The notes beneath the pieces were generated by a model that ran no database searches, had not been told where the DNA came from, and worked only from the letters and a program-made list of their open reading frames with translations. A DNA stretch of 64,000 nucleotides from the NCBI RefSeq assembly GCF_003992595.1, contig NZ_RZNA01000047.1, positions 1-64,000 of the forward strand, given 5' to 3'. Source of the DNA: Flagellimonas oceanensis (GTDB taxonomy: Bacteria > Bacteroidota > Bacteroidia > Flavobacteriales > Flavobacteriaceae). The position numbers and the translations under genes were made by a program. Each line of letters starts with the position of its first letter. Position 1 is the stretch's first letter. Below, piece by piece: positions 30,804 through 38,937 of this stretch.

Positions 30804-32126
30804 TTAGCTGTATGCTTCCTTGATGAAGTCATCGTAAGAGACTTCCTTTACCTTAAGGTTAGCCTTTTCTTTGTAAAGGTCCAAAAGTTTTTGGCTCATC
30901 AATTGTTCGGACAACCTTTTTACCTCGTCTTGGTTGCTCATTACCCTTGCGGCAACGCTTTCCAATTCTTCGTCTTTTGGGTCCATGTGGCCGTATTGTG
31001 CCATTTGGGATTTGATGAATCCTTTGGCGAATTCCTTCAATTCATCAAACTGGACTTGAAGTTCGTTTTCTTGGATGATCTTGCCCTCTATCAATTGGTA
31101 ACGAAGTCCTTTTTCGGATTTTTCAAACTCTTCTTTGGCCTCGTCCTCGGTCAATGGATTCTCTCCACTGATCTGAATCCACTTTTTCAAAAACTCGGAT
31201 GGAAGTTCGAATTTGGTCTCGTCAATCAATTTTTCAGTAATGTCGTTCAACAATTTTTGATCGGATTGTTGTTCGAACTGTTTTTCTGAATCTTCTTTGA
31301 TTTTATCCTTCAATTCTTTCTCTGAAGTTACTTTGCCCTCTCCGAACAATTTATCGAAAAGTTCTTGGTCCAAAGCGGCTGGCTCTCTTTCGTTGATTTC
31401 CTCGATGGTAAAGGTAACATCGATTTTAAGCCCTTCGGCCTTGTCTTTGGCAATACCCAGGGCGCTGGGTAATAGGTAGTCTTCTTTGAAAAGTCCCTTG
31501 GAATTGAGGGTAACGCTATCGCCCACTTTTTTGCCTACAAGTGCATCAATGGCTTTTTTGCTCTTGATCTTGTCCATTTCAAGGGTGGTCTTGTGGTCGA
31601 TTTCCTCTTCTTCATTGGCAAAGAAACCAGTGATTTCATCTTTTTTGCCCACTTCGGTCTTGGAAATCAATTTCCCGTATTGCTTTTGAATACGCTCCAC
31701 TTGCTCCTCGATCATTTTTTTATCGGCAACGATCTTATATTGCGTAACGGCTTTTTTGGTTTTCAGGTCAACGTCGAAGCTCGGTGCCAATCCCAATTCA
31801 AATTCGAAATCAAGGTTGTCCTTGTCCCAGTCGAAATCGTCTTGTTGTTTGGGAAGTGGATTTCCCAGAACATCCAATTTTTCTTCGGTAAGGTATTTGT
31901 TCAGATTGTCTTGAAGCAATTTGTTCACTTCATCCACCAAAACGGCCTTGCCATACTGCTTTTTGATAAGTCCCATGGGAACCTGTCCTTTTCTGAAACC
32001 AGGAATGTTGGCCTGCTTTCTGTAATCCTTAAGGATTTTCTCTACTTTGTCCTGATAGTCTTCTTTGCTTATGGCAACCTTTACTACTGCATTAAGATCG
32101 TCAATCTGCTCTTTGGTTATATTCAT
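30804..32126 (-). CDS. tig: Trigger factor
   Basis: VEKILKDYRKQANIPGFRKGQVPMGLIKKQYG; C-terminal trigger-factor domain; upstream of clpP-clpX. Confidence 0.96.
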   Translation of the reverse strand: MNITKEQIDDLNAVVKVAISKEDYQDKVEKILKDYRKQANIPGFRKGQVPMGLIKKQYGKAVLVDEVNKLLQDNLNKYLTEEKLDVLGNPLPKQQDDFDWDKDNLDFEFELGLAPSFDVDLKTKKAVTQYKIVADKKMIEEQVERIQKQYGKLISKTEVGKKDEITGFFANEEEEIDHKTTLEMDKIKSKKAIDALVGKKVGDSVTLNSKGLFKEDYLLPSALGIAKDKAEGLKIDVTFTIEEINEREPAALDQELFDKLFGEGKVTSEKELKDKIKEDSEKQFEQQSDQKLLNDITEKLIDETKFELPSEFLKKWIQISGENPLTEDEAKEEFEKSEKGLRYQLIEGKIIQENELQVQFDELKEFAKGFIKSQMAQYGHMDPKDEELESVAARVMSNQDEVKRLSEQLMSQKLLDLYKEKANLKVKEVSYDDFIKEAYS

Positions 32127-32225
32127 TTCCTACCTAATTTGCTTTCTAAAAATGGGATGCAAAAGTAACTCTTTTTTGATTTGCTGCCAAGTTTTTAAAC
32201 CGTTGACTTTCAAACCATATGATTT

Positions 32226-32570
32226 CTACTGGTCTTCCTTTAAAATGGATTGCAAAATGGCTTGTAAAAAAGAGAGCAACAGACTGAAGATAATGGCCCA
32301 CCAAAAACTGCTCACATGGAAGCCGTCGATCAAATTGGCCGCCAAAAGAATGATTATGGCATTGATGACCAAAAGGAAGAGTCCCAGGGTCAATATGGTA
32401 ATGGGCAAGGTAAAGATGACCAAAATGGGTTTTACCAAGAAGTTGAGCAAGCTGAGCACTACGGCTACGATTATAGCGGTAAACATGGAATCGACACCGA
32501 CCCCCGGCAATACATAGCTGAGCAATACAACGGCAAGGGCGTTCAACAATAATCTTAGAATAAGTTTCAT
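32226..32570 (-). CDS. Phage holin family IV / YvlD-like membrane protein
   Basis: LNALAVVLLSYVLPGVGVDSMFTAIIVAVVLSLLNFLVKPIL; 4 TM. Confidence 0.87.
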   Translation of the reverse strand: MKLILRLLLNALAVVLLSYVLPGVGVDSMFTAIIVAVVLSLLNFLVKPILVIFTLPITILTLGLFLLVINAIIILLAANLIDGFHVSSFWWAIIFSLLLSFLQAILQSILKEDQ

Positions 32571-32598
32571 ACGTTCTATCTATTGATGTTATAAATAA

Positions 32599-32623
32599 AA
32601 AGGCACCGAATTTCGGTGCCTTT
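32599..32623. terminator. Terminator downstream of GDSL hydrolase gene
   Basis: AAAGGCACCGAAaTTCGGTGCCTTT perfect stem. Confidence 0.8.
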
Positions 32624-32646
32624 AAGATAAAGAAAATAATGTTTGT

Positions 32647-34149
32647 TTAGTCAATATATAGTCCAGTGTAATCCAAAGGATTAACGCCGGGCAAATTCGA
32701 ATTGTACTTTGCATTAATGGCTTCGATAAAGGCATTGGCCACAATGGCATATCCTCTAGGTGCAGGGTGAACCCCATCCAAAGAGAAGCCTCCACCTGTG
32801 GCAAATGTGGCATCCACGATGCTTCCATCAGCTTGTTGGAACCCATTGGCGTTTAGCTCGGCCAATAACGCATTGGCATCAACAAGGGCCAAATCATATT
32901 GAGCGGCCAAAGCGGAAATGGTTTGGTTGTAAGATTCCAATGCCGTTTCCACTAGGTCTTGCTCATCAACTGTAAGTACCCATTTGTCCGCTAAAGGAAC
33001 GGCAACCCCGTTAATGGAAGTTGGGTTGTTCGGGTCAGCAAGTGTACCGATGTGGTTTCTTGCGGTAAGGACTAAAAGATTTTCTTCAGTTGCTTGTCTC
33101 ATATTGGTCAAAGCAGGGTTGAATCCTGTCAAATCCGTTAAATCTTCATCCATAATGACCACGGCATTTCCTTCTCCTGGGGTAAAAGTGATGGTTCTGG
33201 CAGCCAACTCTTCCTCCGTTATTATATTTAATTGTTGTAACTGGGCCAAGCCAGCGTTGTATGCCCCATATGCATCGGCACTGTTCAAAAAGGCCGCTGT
33301 GGCCTCGTCCAAAGGAATGGGATTGTGAGGTACTGTTGTAAAGTAAGGTATGTCGGTCAAGTTCGGCAAATTGGCGATGGCTCCTTCGGCTCCATTGGCT
33401 GTCATGGCTTCAAGAATCCCGTTCAGGGCACCTGCGAAAACATTTGTGTCGGTAATATCGTTTCTGGAGTAGGAACTTGGATCTAGGTTACCTTCTTGGT
33501 CAACTCCTGTTCCACCCCCCGTAGCGTATACCAAAATATCGTTGGCCCCGGCCCATACCGTGAAAAAGGTTGCGTTTTGAGCGGCCGCATCTCCGATTAC
33601 CGTTGCGGATTCCGATGATGAAAACCGTGCAAAATATGGATTTGCGGTTCCGTTGGCCACCCCAGCTACGCTTCCGTATCCAGGTGCCAATAATTCGTAA
33701 CTTTTAGCTCCGGGAACACCCATGTTATTGTATGTCCCTGTCAGTTTTTGTGAAACTTCCGTGGTGCCCTGTCCTTCAATTACCTCGGGACTTGGGCTTT
33801 CCCCCAAAAATGAAAGTATGTATCTATTGTCCGCGATTTTGTTTCCACCAAGGGTCATGCCTCCAAGATTGTCCGCCATAAATGGGATTTCAAAACTTCC
33901 ACCGCCCGCAAGGGCAAAATTGGAAGCGAGCATATTCGGAAATGATGCTTCTTGCCCATCAATGAACAGGGCGTTGTCGGAGAAACCGGCGGTCAATGAG
34001 TTTCCAATGGCTACGTAATTGGAAAAATCAGCTGTTCCAGAAGTATATTCCATGGGTTCTGGACCCGGTGTTTCAGGTAGGGTTGTATCATCTTCGCATG
34101 CAATCAAGAATAAGCCTAGAAAGGGGAGTAGGGCATAAAACTTTTTCAT
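32647..34149 (-). CDS. SGNH/GDSL hydrolase family lipoprotein
   Basis: FLIAC lipobox; YVAIGNSLTAGFSDNALF (GNSL block I); FFTVWAGANDIL; DGVHPAPRGYAIVA (DxxH block V). Confidence 0.93.
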   Translation of the reverse strand: MKKFYALLPFLGLFLIACEDDTTLPETPGPEPMEYTSGTADFSNYVAIGNSLTAGFSDNALFIDGQEASFPNMLASNFALAGGGSFEIPFMADNLGGMTLGGNKIADNRYILSFLGESPSPEVIEGQGTTEVSQKLTGTYNNMGVPGAKSYELLAPGYGSVAGVANGTANPYFARFSSSESATVIGDAAAQNATFFTVWAGANDILVYATGGGTGVDQEGNLDPSSYSRNDITDTNVFAGALNGILEAMTANGAEGAIANLPNLTDIPYFTTVPHNPIPLDEATAAFLNSADAYGAYNAGLAQLQQLNIITEEELAARTITFTPGEGNAVVIMDEDLTDLTGFNPALTNMRQATEENLLVLTARNHIGTLADPNNPTSINGVAVPLADKWVLTVDEQDLVETALESYNQTISALAAQYDLALVDANALLAELNANGFQQADGSIVDATFATGGGFSLDGVHPAPRGYAIVANAFIEAINAKYNSNLPGVNPLDYTGLYID

Positions 34150-34255
34150 ATCAAAAAATCTGTTATAGTTAGTTTATGTTAATTCTTATGGTAAGAATCT
34201 GAATTAACCAAATCTATATCAAATTTGTCATACAGACAATTAAATGGGTAAAAAA

Positions 34256-34271
34256 ATTATGCATGCATAAT
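34256..34271. promoter_or_regulatory. Perfect palindrome ATTATGCATGCATAAT upstream of GDSL hydrolase gene (copy 1)
   Basis: 16-bp perfect dyad identical to 53361-53376; about 107 bp upstream of the 34149 start. Confidence 0.6.
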
Positions 34272-34286
34272 AAAAAGGGGTAAATT

Positions 34287-35057
34287 TTAAGAATTCAGAA
34301 AGCTAAAACTCTTCTCGTAAAACTGTTTTGGGTTTTCGGCATGTAACCAATGCCCAGCCTTATCAATGGTTTCAATTTGGGCATTGGGAAAGTGCCTTTT
34401 GATTTCGGCAAAGTCATTGGGTTGTATGTATTCCGAGCGGTCGCCACGTAGAAAAAGGGTGGGGCCATCATAGATGGCATTGGGGAATATGTTCTCGCCA
34501 ATTTCTTCCATACGGTCTTTGAGCACATCAAAATTAAAGCGGAACCCCAGCTTTTCTTTTTTCACCCAATAGAGGTTTTTGAGCAAGAACTGTCGAATCC
34601 CTTTTACCTTTATATATTTGGCAAGTTCGTCATCGGCCTCACGTCTATCGGAAATTTGGTCAAAATCCAAATGGGAAAGCCCGTTGAAAATGAAATCGTG
34701 ATGCGGGGGATAATATTTCGGTGCGATATCGGCCACAATCAGTTTGGTGACCCGTTCTGGATGCGAAGTCGCCAGTTGCATGGCCGTTTTCCCTCCCATG
34801 GAATGTCCCATCACATAAGCGGAATCTATATTATGGTGGTCCATGTAGTTGATGACGTCGTCACTCAATAGATCATAATTGAACTCTTCGGAATGAAAAC
34901 TTTTTCCGTGGTTACGTTGGTCTATCAAATGAACCTGAAATCCGTTTTCGGAATATTGGGTGCCCAGGGTTTTCCAGTTGTCGGACATGCCCAAAAATCC
35001 ATGTAGGATGATGAAAGGCTGTCCTTCGCCCAATATTTTAGAATGTAATATCTCCAT
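34287..35057 (-). CDS. Alpha/beta fold hydrolase
   Basis: ILHGFLGMSDNWKTLG; AYVMGHSMGGKTAMQLA (GHSMG elbow); start at 35057 overlaps the pdxJ stop. Confidence 0.93.
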   Translation of the reverse strand: MEILHSKILGEGQPFIILHGFLGMSDNWKTLGTQYSENGFQVHLIDQRNHGKSFHSEEFNYDLLSDDVINYMDHHNIDSAYVMGHSMGGKTAMQLATSHPERVTKLIVADIAPKYYPPHHDFIFNGLSHLDFDQISDRREADDELAKYIKVKGIRQFLLKNLYWVKKEKLGFRFNFDVLKDRMEEIGENIFPNAIYDGPTLFLRGDRSEYIQPNDFAEIKRHFPNAQIETIDKAGHWLHAENPKQFYEKSFSFLNS

Positions 35058-35773
35058 TATTTTAATCGGTGTAAGTACATGTTTACCACATTTTCGAGAC
35101 CAAGGTAGAGGGACTCGCAAATCAGGGCATGTCCAATGGATACCTCTAAAAGATGTGGAACGTGTTCTTTGAAAAATTTGATGTTGTCCAGACTAAGGTC
35201 ATGTCCCGCATTAAGGCCAAGACCAACTTGGTGTGCCATTTTGGCTGCCTCAACAAACGGGGCAATGCCACTTTCTTTGTTGCCTTTGGCAAATTCATCC
35301 GCAAAACTTTCGGTGTAGAGCTCCACACGATCGGTCCCCGTTTCCGCTGCTCCTTTTACCATTTCTACATCAGGGTCCACGAAAATGGAAGTGCGGATGC
35401 CATTTTCCTTGAAGGTTTTGATTACATCAATCAAAAAATCTTTGTGTTTTATAGTGTCCCAACCCGCGTTGGAGGTAATGGCATCTTCGGCATCGGGCAC
35501 TAGGGTAACCTGCGTGGGCTTTACTTCGAGCACCAGATCGATGAATTTTGGAACTGGGTTGCCCTCAATGTTGAATTCGGTGGTCACCACCTTTTTGAGG
35601 TCACGTGCATCTTGATAGCGGATGTGTCTTTCGTCCGGTCTCGGGTGAACGGTAATGCCCTGCGCACCAAAAGATTCAATGTCCTTGGTGGAATTGATCA
35701 GGTTGGGCATGTTGCCGCCTCTGGAATTTCGCAATGTGGCCAGTTTATTTATGTTGACACTCAACTTTGTCAT
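35057..35773 (-). CDS. pdxJ: Pyridoxine 5'-phosphate synthase
   Basis: MTKLSVNINKLATLRNSRGGNMPNLINSTKDIESFGAQGITVHPRPDERHI; LNAGHDLSLDN. Confidence 0.97.
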   Translation of the reverse strand: MTKLSVNINKLATLRNSRGGNMPNLINSTKDIESFGAQGITVHPRPDERHIRYQDARDLKKVVTTEFNIEGNPVPKFIDLVLEVKPTQVTLVPDAEDAITSNAGWDTIKHKDFLIDVIKTFKENGIRTSIFVDPDVEMVKGAAETGTDRVELYTESFADEFAKGNKESGIAPFVEAAKMAHQVGLGLNAGHDLSLDNIKFFKEHVPHLLEVSIGHALICESLYLGLENVVNMYLHRLK

Positions 35774-35859
35774 GGAGTTCTTTTTTAGATCGTCAAAAAT
35801 AAGAATTCGGCATGCCTTTTGCCATTTTAAATTAGTATTTTGCACCTAATAGAAGTGAT

Positions 35860-36516
35860 ATGCAGATTCAAGACAAAATAACGAACACGGTCCCGGTTTT
35901 TGAAGTGTCGGAAACTTTGAAAGATGTGATCGCATTTTTTGAGGAGACCACATTTTCCCATGTTGGAGTTACCGAGAACGGAGCGTATTTGGGATTGCTT
36001 TCCGAGAACGACTTGGCCTGTTTTGAACCTGAAAAGAAGGTTGATGATTTCAGGTTTGAGATGGAAGACTTTTTTGTGACCAAGGAAACCGCTTGGTTGG
36101 ATGTGTTGGAAATGTTCTCGCGGAATGAGGCCAACGTGCTTCCTGTTTTGGATGAAGACCGTTTGATCATTGGGTATTATGACCTTGAGGATGTGGTGGA
36201 TGTCTTTATAGATACCCCGTTCTTTAGGGAGCCAGGAGCCATTTTGGTGGTGTCCATTGGAATCAAGGATTACTCTTTCAGCGAGATTGCCCAAATTGTG
36301 GAGGGCAATAATGCTCGCTTGTTGGGCGCATTTATAACGGATTCGCAAAACGATATCGTTGAAATTACCTTGAAGGTAGGAACACAGAGCTTGAACGAAG
36401 TCGCACAGACGTTTAGGAGATACAACTACACCATTGTGTTCGGAAACAGCGACGATCAGTTCTTGGAAGATTTGAAGCAGCGTTCCGACTATCTAGAAAA
36501 ATATCTTAACGTTTAG
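35860..36516 (+). CDS. CBS domain-containing protein
   Basis: Two CBS repeats (FSHVGVTENGAYLGLLSENDLACFE; ANVLPVLDEDRLIIGYYDLEDVV). Confidence 0.9.
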   Translation: MQIQDKITNTVPVFEVSETLKDVIAFFEETTFSHVGVTENGAYLGLLSENDLACFEPEKKVDDFRFEMEDFFVTKETAWLDVLEMFSRNEANVLPVLDEDRLIIGYYDLEDVVDVFIDTPFFREPGAILVVSIGIKDYSFSEIAQIVEGNNARLLGAFITDSQNDIVEITLKVGTQSLNEVAQTFRRYNYTIVFGNSDDQFLEDLKQRSDYLEKYLNV

Positions 36517-36517
36517 T

Positions 36518-37399
36518 ATGAAGGTAGCCATTTACGGTCAGTCCTTTCAGAAAGAGGACCAGCTTTGTGTAGAAGAGCTTTTGGATGAATTAAAGAAGCT
36601 TGATGCCATTGTCTATGTGGAAGAGAACTTCAATAAACTGGTTGCAACCATTACCGAAGAACAGGTAAAGGGAACATTTACACAATCCGAAGGATTGGAT
36701 TCCTCCTTTGATATGTTCGTGAGCTTTGGAGGTGATGGTACCATGCTGCGTGCCGTTACCTATATAAAGGACTATGATATTCCCATTGTTGGGGTCAATA
36801 CGGGCCGATTGGGATTTTTGTCCACTTTCAAAAAGGAGAATGTCCGAAAACTGGTAACCGAATTTGAAGCGGGCCATTATACCATTGAAGAGCGGACTTT
36901 GGTGGAGGTTGAGCTCAATTCCGATCTCAATGAGTTCCATGGAATCAATTTCGCCTTGAATGAAATCACGGTAAGCCGCAAGGATACCACTTCCATGATT
37001 ACAGTGGAAACTTGGCTGGATGATGAATATTTGACCTCTTACTGGTCCGATGGTCTCATTGTTTCCACTCCCACTGGTTCAACGGGCTATTCCCTGAGCT
37101 GCGGAGGCCCTGTGATCGCCCCTTCGGCAAAATCACTGGTGCTGACCCCCATTGCACCGCACAACCTGAATGCCCGCCCTTTGGTGATTTCCGATAAAAC
37201 GGAGATTAGACTGAAGGTGTCTGGTCGGGAACAGACACACTTGGTGTCCCTGGACTCACGGATTGCCGATATCCCAAATGGGAAAGAGATTCGTATCAAA
37301 AAAGCGGACTTTACCATCAAAATGATCGAGTATAAATCCGAAAGCTTCTTGAAAACCTTGCGCAACAAATTACTTTGGGGAGAAGATAGGCGCAATTGA
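36518..37399 (+). CDS. nadK: NAD kinase
   Basis: FVSFGGDGTMLRAV; GVNTGRLGFLS; SDGLIVSTPTGSTGYSLSCGGPVIAP. Confidence 0.97.
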   Translation: MKVAIYGQSFQKEDQLCVEELLDELKKLDAIVYVEENFNKLVATITEEQVKGTFTQSEGLDSSFDMFVSFGGDGTMLRAVTYIKDYDIPIVGVNTGRLGFLSTFKKENVRKLVTEFEAGHYTIEERTLVEVELNSDLNEFHGINFALNEITVSRKDTTSMITVETWLDDEYLTSYWSDGLIVSTPTGSTGYSLSCGGPVIAPSAKSLVLTPIAPHNLNARPLVISDKTEIRLKVSGREQTHLVSLDSRIADIPNGKEIRIKKADFTIKMIEYKSESFLKTLRNKLLWGEDRRN

Positions 37400-37502
37400 T
37401 ACCATCAAAAACAATAAAAGGAGTGAAAAACTGTTTAACAAGGGAGAACAACTTTAAATATAAATCTATAGACCTTCCTTTACTCTTAATTCTTGAAACT
37501 TT

Positions 37503-38195
37503 TTGGATAGTATGCGGATAGTTTTGGCAGTTTTTCTATGCTGTGTGATCAAGGTGAGTGCACAGACCTACGAAATAGGTGTGTTTGCCGGCGGTGCCAA
37601 TATGATAGGTGATGTGGGAAGGACCAATTATATTTTGCCTTCTGGCCCTGCCTTTGGTGGGATATTTAAATGGAACAAGGGAAAACGCTATGCGTGGAGG
37701 GCCAGTGCCCTCTATGGTAAGGTAACCGCTGACGACAATAAATCGCACATGCAGTCCAGGCAACAAAGGGGGTATGTGGTCGATAATTCCATCTTGGAGT
37801 TCTCCGCTGGACTGGAAATCAACTTTGTTGAATACAATCTTCATAAGCTCGGACCCGCCTTCACGCCTTACTTATACACGGGTGTAACCTACTTTAGGTA
37901 TGATTTTAATTATATTGATGCCCTTCAGATGCAGGATATTAACCAAAAAGACGGTAGTTTTGCAATTCCAATGACGGTTGGGGCTAAGTATCGTTTAAAT
38001 CAATTCTTGATTCTTGGTGCCGAAATTGGGGCCAGATATACTTTTACGGACAATTTGGACGCAAGTAACCCAGAAGGTTCCAATTTTGAGCAATTTCGAT
38101 TCGGGAACATATTGAGCGACGACTGGTACGTTTTTTCAGGTATAACATTAACGTATACCTTTGGACGTAAGCCCTGCCAGGATTGTTTTCAATAA
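37503..38195 (+). CDS. DUF6089 family outer membrane beta-barrel protein
   Basis: Signal peptide then YEIGVFAGGANMIGDVGRTNYILPSGPAFGG; between nadK and uppS. Confidence 0.87.
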   Translation: MDSMRIVLAVFLCCVIKVSAQTYEIGVFAGGANMIGDVGRTNYILPSGPAFGGIFKWNKGKRYAWRASALYGKVTADDNKSHMQSRQQRGYVVDNSILEFSAGLEINFVEYNLHKLGPAFTPYLYTGVTYFRYDFNYIDALQMQDINQKDGSFAIPMTVGAKYRLNQFLILGAEIGARYTFTDNLDASNPEGSNFEQFRFGNILSDDWYVFSGITLTYTFGRKPCQDCFQ

Positions 38196-38196
38196 A

Positions 38197-38937
38197 ATGC
38201 ACACACTAGAGGACGTAGACAAAGAAAAACTACCGCAGCACGTGGCCATCATCATGGATGGTAATGGCAGATGGGCCAAGCAGCGTGGAAAAATACGCAT
38301 GTTCGGGCACGAGAACGGAGTGGAATCCGTGAACCAAACTGTAGAGAACTGTGCCAAACTCCAAATTCCTTTTTTGACCCTTTATGCCTTTTCCACCGAA
38401 AATTGGAATCGCCCAAAAACCGAGATCGATACGTTGATGAGGCTTTTGGTCAACGCCCTAAAAAGGGAACTGAAGACCTTGAACAAGCACGATATAAGGT
38501 TAAAGGCCATTGGTAAGATCGACACATTGCCCAAAAAGGTCCACAAAGAGCTTACCGAAGTGATGTCAAAAACAGAGAACAATTCTGGGATGACCCTTAC
38601 GCTGGCATTGAGCTATGGCTCACGAGAAGAGATAAAAACAGCGGTTCAGGAGATTGCGGTCAAAGTTAAAAATAACATAATTTCGCCCGAAAATATTGAT
38701 GAAACAGTTATAAATACACATCTTTACGCGCACTTTTTGCCTGATGTAGACCTACTTATCCGCACAAGTGGCGAATGCAGGATAAGTAATTTTCTACTTT
38801 GGCAGATTGCATACGCGGAATTATATTTTATTGATGTATTTTGGCCCGACTTTAGAGAAAACCATTTGGTAGAGGCCATATTAAGTTACCAAAATAGAGA
38901 ACGACGATTTGGAAAAACGAGCGAACAACTTAACTAA
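38197..38937 (+). CDS. uppS: Isoprenyl transferase (undecaprenyl diphosphate synthase)
   Basis: LPQHVAIIMDGNGRWAKQRGK; LYAFSTENWNRPKTEI; LLIRTSGECRISNFLLWQIAYAELYF. Confidence 0.97.
   Translation: MHTLEDVDKEKLPQHVAIIMDGNGRWAKQRGKIRMFGHENGVESVNQTVENCAKLQIPFLTLYAFSTENWNRPKTEIDTLMRLLVNALKRELKTLNKHDIRLKAIGKIDTLPKKVHKELTEVMSKTENNSGMTLTLALSYGSREEIKTAVQEIAVKVKNNIISPENIDETVINTHLYAHFLPDVDLLIRTSGECRISNFLLWQIAYAELYFIDVFWPDFRENHLVEAILSYQNRERRFGKTSEQLN

Noticed and set aside
31593-32168. 191-aa plus-strand ORF inside tig
   Set aside because: Antisense to trigger factor; Phe/Leu-rich composition typical of the complement of Lys/Glu-rich coding sequence
32226-32570. Phage holin family protein as evidence of a prophage
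   Set aside because: Belongs to the chromosomal holin IV/YvlD-like membrane family and no other phage genes are nearby
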